A DNA stretch of 64,000 bases from Syngnathus acus (GCF_901709675.1 NC_051087.1:17920067-17984066), one strand, 5' to 3'; counted from the first letter of the stretch, positions 32,541-43,344 are shown. Notes: generated by a model from the letters alone, not told the origin. Numbers and translations are program-made.

Positions 32541-32787
32541 TATTTCCTTAAATGTATCTATACTGAAGCTAGGAGCTCTATAAACACAGCTGATTTGTCC
32601 TTTTTTCCATGTTGATCTCTATGGTAATACATTCACACATATCCTTAATGGTAGCAGTCATACGGTTGACAATCCTGTATTTTAGTCTTTCATCTACATA
32701 TAAGGCTGCCCCCCTCTCCTTTTATCAGCTCTATTAATGAAGTTTAGTTCATACCCTTCTAGATCAAAGTCCACCCCTTTCTCCATT

Positions 32788-33361
32788 GACAATATTGAAA
32801 CCACCGATAGTTATGGTGTCAGAGAAATGTGTTGTCAAGTGGTTTGCTTCAACTATGTCAGAGCGCACATAGGTGGCCCGTCCATTGGCATGTGGGGTGT
32901 AGCACAGGAGGTCAAAGCCTTTGATGGTGAAGCGGCCTGCTTCCTCTGTGCCAATGTGAGTCTCTTGGAGGCAGATAACGTCAATCGAGTGTTGGAAGTC
33001 GAGGACTTTAATAAGGCTTCGCATGGCTGCAGAATTGCCTTCGACATTTATGAAGGCGGAAGAACCCGCCAAAACATGTCAGGTAAATACACCTAAAATA
33101 ATTTTTTGATATAGAAGAACCAGTGAAGTAATTGAAAAGGAAAAACAAGATGAACTTAGTACAATTATTTAGTTGTAGTATTCGAAGGGCAGGTGCCACC
33201 GCGAGGTGCTCTTGAGGCTGTTTGCTGTCGGCTTTGGGACTGTGACCAGAATTCTTTGACTTGGCTCTCAGGCGTCGTCTCTTGGAATTTAGTTTGCTGG
33301 TGGGATCATTTGCTTCCCTGGGCAAGCCCGGGTACTGACGGGGCGCGACAAGAACGCTGAT
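32788..33361 (-). pseudogene. Nimb/I-like LINE: ORF1 end and start of endonuclease
   Basis: The 33072-32788 frame reads VLDFQHSIDVICLQETHIGT and ends at FNIVN, where the L2-like LINE begins. The complementary YKPPN... continues at 28052. Upstream, 33360-33175 gives a basic ORF1-like end and LRILQLN, a usual ORF2 start. About 90 bp near 33085-33170 do not fit and may be a further small insertion. Confidence 0.75.
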
Positions 33362-33362
33362 C

Positions 33363-33957
33363 CATTGACTCCCAGTTCCGATTCGACATAGTCGGACTTG
33401 CTTCCACACACAGTTTGGGTTCTGGTACAAGCCCTCTCGAGAGGGGCTGGACTCTCTTCCACTCTGGAGTTGCCCACGGTGAGAGGCGTCGAGCAGGTGT
33501 GGGCCTCCTTATTGGCCCCCGGCTGGGCGCCTGCACATTGGGGTTCACCACGGGTGGGGGGACGGGTCCTGACTGTTTTTTGCCGCCCCGATCTGAACCT
33601 GAGCGGTGTTCTATTGTTGGACTTCTGTGCTCGACACGGATTGTTAATAATGAACACCATGTTCAAACATAAGGGTGTCCATGTGTGCACCTGGCACCAG
33701 GACACCGTAGGCCGCAGTTCGATGATGGACTTTGTAGTCGTGTCATCGGATTTGCGGCCGCATGTTTTGGACACTTGGGTGAAGAGAGGGGCGGAGCTGT
33801 CAACTGATCACTACCTGGTGGTGGGTTGGTGCCGATGGTGGGGGAAGATGCCGGTCCAGTCCTGGCAGACCCAAATGTACTGTGAGGGTCTGCTGGGAAC
33901 GTCTGGCAGAATCCCGTCAGGAAGACCTTCAACTCCCACCTCCGGCAGAGCTCCGGC
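33363..33957 (+). pseudogene. Rex3/RTE LINE, endonuclease segment
   Basis: The sequence continues the 26248-26682 Rex3 copy: TTCGACATAGTCGGACTTGC, then GAGAGGGGCTGGACTCTCTT and CCGCAGTTCGATGATGGACT. An internal deletion removes part of the endonuclease after GGACGGGTCCTGACTGTTTT. No reverse transcriptase follows. Confidence 0.8.
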
Positions 33958-34175
33958 AAGTCCGACTATGTCGAGTCTGAACTTTTCTGCCTCGCACACC
34001 AGCTCGGGCTCCTTTCCAGCCAGAGAGGTGACATTCCATGTCCCAAGAGCCAGCTTCTGCAGCTGGGAATCAGACCGCCAAGGTCCCTGCATTTGGCCGC
34101 CGCCCAGCTTACACTGCACCCGACCCCTTTGGCCCCTCCCACAGGTGGTGAGCCCATGGGAAGGGGGACCCACTC
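33958..34175 (-). mobile_element. Inverted Rex3 5' segment
   Basis: On the minus strand the sequence reads GTGGGTCCCCCTTCCCATGG to CTTGGGACATGGAATGTCAC to AGACTCGACATAGTCGGA. This is the same 5' region as 26480-26680 but in the opposite orientation. It joins the plus-strand segment tail-to-tail at 33957/33958. Confidence 0.85.
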
Positions 34176-34392
34176 AAAATATCATTATTGTTTTTGTCTT
34201 AAATTGGATAGGGGTTGGATTAAATAAGTCTTACTTCTTCCCACTCCTTTTCAGACAAGCAAACTCTGCCCATTTTGTGCAGTAGCTTGTATTATGTTTG
34301 TACCTAGTATTTATACAAATTCATAATTTAAATGACTTTCACCCTGTTTTTGCTTTTAATTTTATTTTTCTTCATTTGACTGATGATGTATA
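34176..34392 (+). mobile_element. LINE 3' UTR-like fragment
   Basis: GGATTAAATAAGTCTTACTT and TTCTTCCCACTCCTTTTCAG are common in teleost LINE 3' ends. A related sequence in reverse flanks the SINE at 40679-41040. No coding part is attached. Confidence 0.45.
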
Positions 34393-34400
34393 GTTTACAT

Positions 34401-35766
34401 CAGGGGTCACCAACCTTTCTTAAACAGAGAGCTACTTCCTGGGTACTGATTAAGGCAAAGGGCTACCAGTTTGACACACACTTCTGAACTAGCCAATTTG
34501 CTCAATTTGGCTTTCACTATGTGTTATTATTGTCATTTCCAGTTCACATGTAGTAAGTGTGATTTTAACAAGAATAGCAAAAATACAGTCAAACCTTGGT
34601 TTTCGACTACAATCCGTTCCAGAAGGCGGTTCGAGAAGCGAATCGGTCAAATTCCGAATTTATTTTTCTCATTACAAATAATGGAAAAATTTGTAATTCG
34701 TTTCAAGACAAAAAAAACGCTTTTTTTAAAGCATTTTTTCATTTGCGCATATTTGTCAGATCGCGCAACTGCAGTACACCCCCGAACGCGCAAACGTAGC
34801 GTGTCGCCCACCACGCAACTGCACCGCGCGGGTCGCATTATTGTTACAGAGCCGTCGCTGAAATTTAGAAAATATTTTTAAAGTCCTGATGTACTTTCCA
34901 AACTTTAAGTGGACCTAAGTGCGCAGAGAGTTTAATTTTGTCCGATCGTGCAACTGCAGCGCAACGCCGACCGCGCAACCGTAGCGCGTTGCCCTCCGTG
35001 CAACTTCCCCGCGCTGGTCGCATTATTGTGACAGAGCCGTCGCTGAAATTTAGAAAATATTTTTAAAGTCCTGATGTACTTTCCAAAATTTAAGTGGACC
35101 TAAGTGCGCAGGGAGCTTGATTTTGTCCGATCGCGCAACTGCAGTGCACCGCCGAACACGCAACTGTAGCGCGTCGCCGACCGCGCAACTGCACTGCGCT
35201 GGTCGCATTATTGTGACAGAGCCGTCGCTGAAATTTAGAAAATATTTTTTAAAGTCCTGATGTACTTTCCAAAATTTAAGTGGACAGTGCGCAGGGAGCT
35301 TAATTTGGTCCGATCGTGCAACCGCAGCGCGCCGGGCGCTCACTGTCGCATTGCTTTAAGAGCGTCTTTGTGTTTTAGGATGGCTTTCTGCTCCCACTTG
35401 CTTTCTTTGGAGGCATGATTAGGGGTTAATACAATCCTCAAAGTAACGAAAATACAATAACAACGGAGTCAGTCGGCATCCGGGCCGTGCGGTCGGGTTT
35501 TCTCGGGTCCTCCCGGCTCATCTCGCGAGGTTCGACCTCCGAATTTTGTTCGACAACCAAAGCAAAACAATCTCGATTTTTTTTTTCCAATTCCGATTTG
35601 TTTGGGAACCGGGACGTTCGAAAACCGAGGTTTGACTGTAAAATAAATAGATGCAGCTCACTGACAAGTGCCGCTATTTGAGCTCATTTTAGAACAGTAC
35701 TGCGGGCGACTCATGCGGTCCTCACGTGCGACCTGGTGTCCGCGGGCACCGTGTTGGTGACCCCTG
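34401..35766. mobile_element. Composite hAT element carrying a pogo MITE, copy 2
   Basis: The ends CAGGGGTCACCAACCTTTCT and GTTGGTGACCCCTG are inverted. The perfect duplication GTTTACAT lies at 34393-34400 and 35767-35774. Relative to copy 1 it lies in the opposite orientation and has a complete second arm (34401-34585). The pogo insert sits at the same hAT position in both copies: ...TCTATTTATTTTA|CAGTCAAACC in the shared strand. Confidence 0.93.
34586..35638 (-). mobile_element. Pogo MITE P2 with internal tandem expansion
   Basis: The ends CAGTCAAACCTTGGTTTTCG and CGAAAACCGAGGTTTGACTG are flanked by TA. About 180-bp units containing GACAGAGCCGTCGCTGAAAT, AAAGTCCTGATGTACTTTCC and GCGCAACTGCAG repeat three times at about 34750-35300, against once in P1. 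The transposase-start stub is at 35340-35416 (minus), with a one-base deletion. Confidence 0.9.
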
Positions 35767-35996
35767 GTTTACATATTTGAAACAAATAAATTCAGTTGTG
35801 ACTGAGTTCAAGCGCAGGAGGCGGCAGCCGACCACGCGCATAGGAAGCACTACCAACCGGTGCAGAAGGAGCCGGGACACGTGACAATATCATGTGCTTG
35901 TTCTATTATTTACTGTAAAGGTACAATACATGCGCAGAACATTGTGGGAATGGGAAAGCTTTATGTTGCATAAAAGTATTGGGGAGGGTTTAAAAA

Positions 35997-36571
35997 ATTT
36001 TTTTCATAGTTTGGGTGGGGGGGCGACTTATAATCAGGGGCGACTTATATGTGAATTTTTCATAAATTTTTAAAATTCAAAAATCTGCGATGGAGTGAAA
36101 CCGCGATAAACGAACGGCTATGAACGGCTCGGGAATCATTTGGTGATTTGATATATAATTTATATATAGTTATATGGGCTTGTGGAATATTTTGAAGTGC
36201 AACCGCCGTCAGCGCCGCACACCCGGCCTGCATTGTTGACATAAAGGACGATCGATGATAATGATTTGGAGTGACACAGATGGTTTGATAAAGGTGTTAT
36301 TTATGTTATAGTTATTTGGATAACTGTCAATGTTACGTCAGGCCCGTTCTCAGCTCTTCGTTTGTGTTTATGTCACGTTAGCAGACCGTATCGTTTAGCC
36401 TGTTGTTGCTCGTTCATGTCTGTTCTTGGTGTTGGATTTTGTCGAATAAATTTCCCCCAAAATGCGACTTATACTCCGGAGTGACTTATATATGGTTTTT
36501 TTCACTTTATTATGTATTTTATGGCTAATGCGACGTATATTCCGGAGCGACTTTTCGTCCGAAAAATACGG
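35997..36571 (+). mobile_element. Pogo-like element, copy E, 5'-truncated
   Basis: It lacks the first ~25 bases of the left end but keeps CATAGTTTGGGTGGGGGGGC and the right end TCGTCCGAAAAATACGG. The GC-rich module is missing. Confidence 0.8.
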
Positions 36572-36576
36572 TAATA

Positions 36577-37625
36577 TTATAATAATAATAATAATAATTC
36601 ATTAAATTTGTATAGCGCTTTTCAAACACCCAAAGACGCTTACAGGGAACAAGGCAAAGACATACATGAGGGGAGGGGGACGGGGAGGAAACAATCGGGT
36701 AAACTTAAGAAGAGGAAACCAGTTATGGGTAGGGGAGGTCATGAGCTTGGGAGAAGAGGTAAGTTTTTAGACGGGACTTAAATATGGGGAGTGTGGGTGA
36801 GTCACAGACAGACTGGGGGAGAGAGTTCCAGAGTCGGGGTGATGTGCAGGAAAAGGCTCTGTCACCGAAGGATTTGAGTTTGGATTTTGGGACTGTCAGA
36901 CGTGAAGTATTGGAGGATCGGAGGGGACGGTTGGGGCAGTAGGGGACAAGGAGGTCGGATAGGTAAGTGGGAGCCAGGTGGTGAAGGGCTTTGAAGGTGA
37001 GGAGGAGTATCTTGAAGATGATACGCTCCTTCATGGGGAGCCAGTGAAGAGAGTGGAGAACAGGAGTGATGTGTTCACGGGACCGGGTGTGGGTAAGGAG
37101 GCGGGCAGCAGAGTTTTGGACTAGTTGAAGTCTATGGAGTGAGTGAGCAGTGATTCCAGTGAGAAGGGAGTTGCAGTAATCAAGCCGGGATGAGATGAAG
37201 GCGTGGATGAGAGATTCAGCGGCAGGGAGAGAAAGGCAGTGCCGGATTTTAGCGATGCGTCGGAGGTGGAAGTAGGAGGTCTTGACAACTGAGCTAACAT
37301 GAGGTTGAAAGGACAGTGTGGGGTCAAAAATAACGCCAAGATTGCGTGCCAGAGGGGAGGGAGTGATGTTTGAGGAGTCAATGGTGAGTGTGATGGATCC
37401 AGTTTTGTTAAGGGAGGATTTAGTGCCTATGAGGAGGAGCTCTGTTTTGTCACTGTTGAGTTTGAGAAAGTTGTGGGTCAGCCATGCTTTTATTGTAGAG
37501 ATGCAGGTTTCAAAATGAGTGAGGGAAGGGTTACGGGTTGGTGTCGTACGTATGTAGATCTGGGTGTCATCAGCGTAGCAGTGGAAGTCCAGATTGAGTT
37601 TGCGGATGACAGTACCAAGGGGAAA
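36577..37625 (-). pseudogene. L2-like LINE, 3' half of ORF2 and tail
   Basis: Minus-strand frames give IKAWLTHNFLKLNSDKTELL-type sequence and LDYCNSLLTGITAHSLHRLQ-type sequence. The last 103-residue frame (37034-36723) reads FKILLLTFKALHHLAPTYLS and FSCTSPRLWNSLPQSV. This is the usual C-terminus of L2-clade reverse transcriptases. The copy is 5'-truncated at about 37625. It ends with TGTATAGCGCTTTTCAAACA on the plus side and an (AAT)n tail at 36577-36598. Confidence 0.82.
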
Positions 37626-38242
37626 GAGGTATTATGTATTGGACCATACAAGAGATTCGTGCTCAACCGTGACTCACTTTGGTTTCGCTGTGCATGATGT
37701 TATGTGGTAATTCTGAAGGTGTACACGTTACATTGCTTGGCAAGAAAAAAACATTTCTAATTGACTTTCAATATATGCATGCCCTCTAGCGGCCAACAAG
37801 AAAGAGCACGTGTTGGAAATTCCAATTATGTTTTTTTTCTAAATAATACATGTCATTTCTACTATATGGATTTTCATTTTGCAGGGGGTTCTGGAACGCA
37901 TCTCCCACAAAAAAGAAGGGATCACTATAATAATGATAATAATAAAGAACACAAATGTGTGAAAAATAATATACAAAAAATATATATTTTGTTATTAGTT
38001 TTTATTACTAATGTCTGAAGACCTTGGCGCAATAATAATAATAATAAAAATAATAATAATAATGAAGAATATGAATAATGTGTGAAGGACAACTATTCTA
38101 CATTTTTCAAAATAAAAATCTGTGATTTAAACATTCAGCCTGAATCATAACCACGTCTAATAAGATTTATCATGAGCCAGTCTGTTTGTAAATGCATCAC
38201 GAATTGAGTTACGTGAGTGAACTCACCCACTTTATATCAGAC
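37626..38242. other. Intronic DNA with (AAT)n microsatellites
   Basis: AAT/ATA-rich tracts lie near 37925-37945 and 38030-38065. No gene was recognised. Confidence 0.6.
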
Positions 38243-38244
38243 TA

Positions 38245-39547
38245 CCGTAATTTTCGGACTATAAATCGCTCCGGAGTACAAGTCGCATCAGCCATAAAAT
38301 GCCCAAAAAAGTGAAAAAAACCATATATAAGTCGCTACGGAGTATAAGTCGCATTTTGGGGGGCAATTTATTCGACAAAATCCAACACCAAGAACAGTCA
38401 TGAACGAGCAACAACAGGCTAACCGATAGGTATGCTAACGTGACAAACACAAACGAAGAGCTGAGAACGGCCCTGACGTAAAATTTAGAGTTATTCAAAA
38501 AACTATTACATAAATAACACGTAAATAAAACCATCTGTGTCACTCCAATTCATTAAATCCATCGATCGTCCTTTGTCAACAATGGGTGCGCGCAGCTGAC
38601 GCCGCTTGCACTTCAAAATATTCCACAGGCCCATATAACGATATCTAAATTAGATATCAAATAACTATTATATATAATAGTATTATCAAACCATCTGTGC
38701 ACTTTAAATCATTAAATCCATCGATCAAATTCCTCGTCCTTTGTCAACAACGCCGCGCGTGCGCCCTGACGTCAGCCTCGTCGTTATTCCACAGATCCCA
38801 CAGATCTACTATATAGCGTTAACAAAGTTCAAGGAAAGACGTGGGTTTGGTAAACGGCTCTTTAACAAAACAAACTTCCAGGCGTGTGGCGGCGTGGACT
38901 TCCAGCCACGGAAGTGGAAGAGAGCTCCATAGAATAGGACCGGGCGTGCGTAAAAGCCATGACGGAGCCCTATCCACTATCCCCGGACAGCCACCCGGCC
39001 GAGCGCCGGCCCCAGACTTCCATCCACGGAGGTAAAAGAGAGCTCCATAGAATAGGACCGGGCGTGCGTAAAAGCCATGACCGAGCCCCATCCACCGTCC
39101 CTGGACAGCCACCCGGCCGAGCGCCGGCCCCAGACTTCCATCCGCGGAGGTGAAAGAGAGCTCCATAGAATAGGACCGGCCGTGCGTAAAAGCCATAATA
39201 GTTTTTCAAACCTTCTGTGTCACTCCAAATCCTTAAATCCTTCAAACTCTTCGTCCGCCGTGTCACTTAGAAACAAAGCCGCTAATGATGCTGGTAGTAC
39301 GTCCTTTGTCATCCCGTGATCAATCTTTGTCCTTTATGTAAAGAACCGCCGCGTCGCGCTGCTGACGTCACTTGAAATTCAAATTTCAGTAATCCCTTGC
39401 TACATCGCGGTTCGTTTATCGCGGTTTCGCTTTTTTTTTTGGGGGGAAATTTTTGAAAAAAAACACATACAAGTCGCTCCTTATTATAAGTCGCCCCCCC
39501 ACCCAAACTATGAAAAAAAACCGCGACTTATAGTCAGAAAATTACGG
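38245..39547 (-). mobile_element. Pogo-like element, copy F
   Basis: It is in reverse orientation relative to copies C, D, I and J. The ends CCGTAATTTTCGGACTATAA and TTATAGTCAGAAAATTACGG are flanked by TA (38243-38244 and 39548-39549). It contains three GC-rich units at about 38944, 39066 and 39183 (GCGTGCGTAAAAGCCAT), spacing 117-122 bp. Confidence 0.9.
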
Positions 39548-39739
39548 TATATACTACAGCGCATCAAAGCAGTCTCTCCCAAGATGGCCAACCAGTGTTG
39601 GCACTTTTCTAAAATAGTTACTGAAATAAATAGAGATTCCCCAAAATATTCTAATTTACTGGAATACACCTGTATGTTTGATGAACTAGTACTTCTTTAC
39701 TTTAGATAAAAAATATTATATTGTGGTTTATGTACCTAC

Positions 39740-40261
39740 CAGATTTTTTATTGGTAATGTCTGGACATTGTAGAGTCACAGTCAGGTAGGAGCCACAAAG
39801 TATGTCATCATTCAGATCAGACATCAGGAGCACTGGTGGTTCTGGGTCAGAATCCCAGGGTCCTTCTTCTTCTTCTTCTAGGCCCATGTCCTCATCCTCT
39901 GGGTAAAATTCCTGTTTCTCACTGTCCTCATCTTCCTCATTATCAATTCTGAATCGCTTACACCTATGAGGACGCTGATCTTGGTCTCCCTGCCCACTGT
40001 CATCCCCTTCCTCTTCATCGCCATCAGATTCCTCACTAGAACCACCTCTTTGCTGCATCCTTGAACCACCCCTAAATCTCATCCCTTTCCTCCTCCCAGC
40101 CTTGATCTTGAGGATGGAAAAAGTACTAGAATTCACAGGGGCATCTCTGCTTCCTCTGTGGGTCGATCCTCCTTTGAACAGTCCTCTCCTATTGGTACGC
40201 AATCCCCTCCCGGAGGAGTGACATCCTTCTGGCTGTATCCTTAACTTTTTTCTCGGTGTAG
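39740..40261 (-). CDS. kdm2b: kdm2b-like exon: acidic linker with GSYLTVTLQ motif
   Basis: The acceptor CCATTTGTGTCTGCAG and donor AATCTG|GTAGGT flank a 522-nt exon. It begins with two bases completing an Ala codon from exon 46873-46978 and ends one base into a Gly codon. The product starts TPRKKLRIQPEGCHSSGRGL (basic) and turns strongly acidic (SSEESDGDEEEGDDSGQGDQ; LEEEEEGPWDSDPEP). It ends in CGSYLTVTLQCPD. The GSYLTVTLQ string resembles a motif recalled from KDM2B linkers and is the main reason to prefer kdm2b over kdm2a or fbxl19. It is probably intrinsically disordered and nuclear. Confidence 0.9.
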
Positions 40262-40664
40262 CTGCAGACACAAATGGAAGAGTTGGTTTTTTTTTAACTT
40301 GGAAAAGTAAAAAGTAAAAGTTTGGAAAAGTAAAGATAATATAACACCATTTAAGAAAGCCTTTGCTTTGCAAAAAAGGTGAGAAATACCCTTATTTCAC
40401 AGACTGCATAAACTTTATTGGAATTACAAACAGCTGGAAATACACAAGCAGAAGTAAACCTACATGGCATAGCTCAAAGACACAGTAAAAAAGCACACTT
40501 TTGGAGTGAGGAGGAAATCTTACAGCTTTATTCCTGTGGTGAGTGACATGTCAGTGTTTTATTTATGGTAGAACGTAACGAAGGGAAATTATGTCTATTG
40601 ATTAATTGAATATTTTTATTTCGGGCACAAAAGAAAAAAAACCCTAAATATGAATATGAATGTA
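40262..40664. other. Intronic DNA upstream of the acidic exon
   Basis: T-rich splice tract and AT-rich sequence. From about 40600 it is the distal part of a LINE 3' UTR-like fragment into which the next SINE inserted. Confidence 0.5.
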
Positions 40665-40678
40665 ATAGCATTTCAGAT

Positions 40679-41040
40679 GGCGGCTCGGTGACGCACTGGG
40701 TAGCACGTCCGCCTCACAGTTAGGAGGGTGCGGGTTCGATTCCACCTCCGGCCCTCCCTGTGCGGAGTTTGCATGTTCTCCCCGAGCCCGCGTGGGTTTT
40801 CTCCGGGCACTCCGGTTTCCTCCCACATCCCAAAAACATGCTTGGTGGGCTGATTGAAGACTCCAAATTGTCCCTAGGTGTGAGTGCGAGTGCAAATGGT
40901 TGTTTGTCTCTGTGTGCCCTGCGATTGGCTGGCAACCGGTTCAGGGTGTCCCCCGCCTACTGCCCGATGACGGCTGGGATAGGCTCCAGCGCGCCCGCGA
41001 CCCCCGTGGGGACTAAGCGGTTCAGAAAATGGATGGATGG
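40679..41040 (+). mobile_element. tRNA-headed SINE with (ATGG)n tail
   Basis: The head has TAGCACGTCCGCCTCACAG and GGTTCGATTCC (B box). The body contains GGAGTTTGCATGTTCTCCCC and GGCTGGGATAGGCTCCAGC-type sequence and ends GGATGGATGG. A perfect 14-bp duplication ATAGCATTTCAGAT flanks it (40665-40678 and 41041-41054). A 3' fragment of the same family lies at 63107-63243 in reverse orientation. Confidence 0.93.
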
Positions 41041-41274
41041 ATAGCATTTCAGATCAAAAAGGAGTAGGAAGAAGACATGCTTATGTACTCCCACACCCGA
41101 TTCAACAAAACTGTAGCACAGTAGCAGTGTGGTTCTTGATTTCTTGTAACAATTAATTTGTAACATATTTGCATCAGTCCAATACGGTATTACAAAAAGT
41201 ACCGTAAATTTCGGACTATAAGCCGTGACTTTTTTCCAAGATTTTGAACCCTGCGGCTTATAGCCCAGTGCGGC

Positions 41275-42346
41275 TTATATAGGATTTTTTTCCGTGATTT
41301 TTGGGATGACTTGATCACTTTTATACACTCGTAAAAAGGCTGTGGACCGCTGTTGTGCGGCACTGCTTTGGTGGGCGGAGGGATATGTGACACAGTCACT
41401 GGGAAGAAAAGTGGTGTGTTGATCGCATGTCCATCCGCCAGGCAAATAGTGCTGTATAATTCACACAAAGAAGAGACAGAACGAGATCAAGACGGACATT
41501 ACTGAAAGGAAGCTTTTATACACAAACCGTCATTATGGCGGGCTAATATAGGATTTTTTCCGTGATTTTTGTGATGACTTGATCACTTTTATACACTCGT
41601 AAAAAGGCTGTGGACCGCTGTTGTGCGGCACCGCTTTGCTGGGCAGAGGGATATATGGACACGGTCACTGGGGAGAAAAGTGGTGTGTTGATCGCATGTC
41701 CATCCGCCAGGCAAGTAGTGCCGTAAAATTTACACAAAGATGAGACAGAACGAGATCAAGACGGACAATACTGAAAGGAAGCTTTTATACACAAACCGTC
41801 ATTATGGAGGGCTTATATATGATTTTTTCCGTGATTTTTGTGACGACTTGATCACTTTTATACACTCGTAAAAAGGCTGTGGACTGCTGTTGTGCAGCAC
41901 CGCTTTGCTGGGCGGAGGGATATGACATGGTCACTGGGGAGAAAAGTGGTGTGTTGATCGCATGTCCATCCGCCAGGCAAATAGTGCCGTAAAATTTACA
42001 CAAAGATGAGACAGAACGAGATCAAGACGGACATTACTGAAAGGAAGCTTTTATACACAAACCATCATTATGGGGGGCTTATATATGATTATTTCCGTGA
42101 TTTTTGTGATGACTTGATCACTTTTATACACTCGTAAAAAGGCTGTGGATCGCTGTTGTGCGGCACCGCTTTGCTGGGCGGAGGGATATATGGACACGGT
42201 CACTGGGGAGAAAAGTGGTGTGTTGATCGCATGTCCATCCGCCAGGCAAATAGTGCCGTATAATTCACACAAAGAAGAGAGAGAACGAGATCAAGACGGA
42301 TATTACTGAAAGGAAGCTTTTATACACAAACCGTCATTATGGGGGA
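41275..42346 (+). repeat. Four tandem 266-269-bp units
   Basis: The landmark CCGTGATTTTTG falls at 41292, 41560, 41829 and 42095, so periods are 268, 269 and 266 bp. Each unit holds GGTGTGTTGATCGCATGTCC, AGAACGAGATCAAGACGG and ends CCRTCATTATGG, which is the transposase start-codon context. The units therefore repeat the transposon 5' UTR. Similar minus-strand ORFs of about 65-90 residues recur by repetition only. Confidence 0.92.
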
Positions 42347-42392
42347 CAAAAGAAACGCATATGATGCCGCTTTTAAGCTAAAGGCAGTCGAT
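42339..42392 (+). pseudogene. Pogo-like transposase N-terminal stub
   Basis: MGDKRNAYDAAFKLKAVD resembles the first helix of CENP-B/pogo-type transposases found in fish genomes (recall). The next codons diverge and stop within 30 residues, so the gene is truncated. Confidence 0.55.
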
Positions 42393-42639
42393 GTTGATGA
42401 CGTTGTGTTGCATCACCCTTTTCTTTATTTCGTGGTCCCGTCTACTCTGGAGCTATACGTGTCGCTCGCTAGTTTAATGTAATTTAGCGCTTCGTGCATG
42501 AATAAAATTAGCATGAACAGACCCTCATCATGGAAAATGCTAGAAGAAATGCATAAAACCGACGACGAAAGAGATACTGAGAAAGTGTGTGGCAAAGGAT
42601 AACTAACGCTATTCCAATCGGAAGACAAATTCAACCCTT

Positions 42640-42925
42640 GACCTCCACTTCCAGGAGGGCGGCCATCTTGGATTGACCCTGAAGTGCCCCTAATGAACCC
42701 AGAATGAACCGAAAGTGCCCCAAATCAAACCGGAAGTGACCCCAAATGAACCGGAAGTGACCTTAGGTAAACCGGAAGTGACCCTAAATCAAACCGGAAG
42801 TGACCTCAGATAAACCGGAAGTGACCTGTATTAAACTGGAAGTGACCCAAATAAACCGGAAGTGACCGAAATCAAACCGGAAGTGACCTTATTTAAACAA
42901 AAAGTGCCCTAAATAGCTACATTTG
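42640..42925 (+). repeat. GGAAGTGACC minisatellite, array 1
   Basis: About 14 units of 18-21 bp with consensus ACCGGAAGTGACCYNAAAT, preceded by GCGGCCATCTTGGATTGACC. The same header and array recur at 43345-43715 and 45440-45770. Confidence 0.9.
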
Positions 42926-43344
42926 CGCTAACTTTTGCATTTTCTGTCCGATTAAACCCGTTTCAACATTTTAACCCCAAAAGTGAACCTCCTGAAGCCG
43001 TTTTTTTTTGTTTCGTTCCAAATTTCAAAAACTTTGGCGCAATTGCTTTTTTTTTTTAAATTCCCATTCATTCTCTATGGGGATTCAACATTTGCTCTAA
43101 CTTCAAAATTTTTTAACTGATTCAACCCGTTCGAACTTTCAACTGTTCATCTTTTGCCTACCTATTCCAAAATTTCCCACTTACCAAAAATCCCAAACTT
43201 TCACATTTTAAATTCAACCAAATTCTCCAAAATTTCGTTTTTCTACTCTAATTTCTACATTTTTCGACCGATTCAACTCATTCCAACTTTCAACTGTTCA
43301 TCTTTTGCTTACCATATTCACCCCCATTCACCCCCACTTCCAGT
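42926..43344 (+). repeat. AT-rich satellite units between minisatellite arrays
   Basis: The units contain TTCATCTTTTGCCTACCTAT, TTCCCACTTACCAAAAAT and CAACCGATTCAACCC-like text, in two to three irregular copies. Confidence 0.75.

Larger units (their letters stand above)
28055..32787 (-). mobile_element. L2/CR1-like LINE inserted in the Nimb-like LINE
   Basis: On the minus strand the element starts inside its endonuclease at about 32787 and ends in an A-rich tail at 28055-28080. It carries a long ORF2 (see 29810-32540) and a 3' UTR. It is interrupted by a pogo-like element (28250-29592) and a SINE (30655-30960). The junctions share AATG, compatible with a short target duplication. Confidence 0.85.
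41203..42440 (+). mobile_element. Pogo-like element G with expanded 5' region
   Basis: The left end CCGTAAATTTCGGACTATAA is followed by GCGGCTTATAG-type subterminal repeats. A four-fold tandem repeat (41275-42346) and then a transposase start (MGDKRNAYDAAFKLKAVD at 42339) follow. The related but distinct terminal sequence (GCCG rather than GTCGC) marks a sister family. The coding region is cut off after about 18 residues and no right end was identified. Confidence 0.75.

Noticed and set aside
33398-34285. 295-codon plus-strand ORF as a possible gene
   Set aside because: It covers a Rex3 endonuclease segment joined to an inverted Rex3 5' segment. The second half is antisense to the element.
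41190-42272. Four similar minus-strand ORFs of about 64-92 codons, looking like a tandem gene family
   Set aside because: They arise from the 267-bp tandem repeat of a transposon 5' region. No start context, domain or splice sites support coding.
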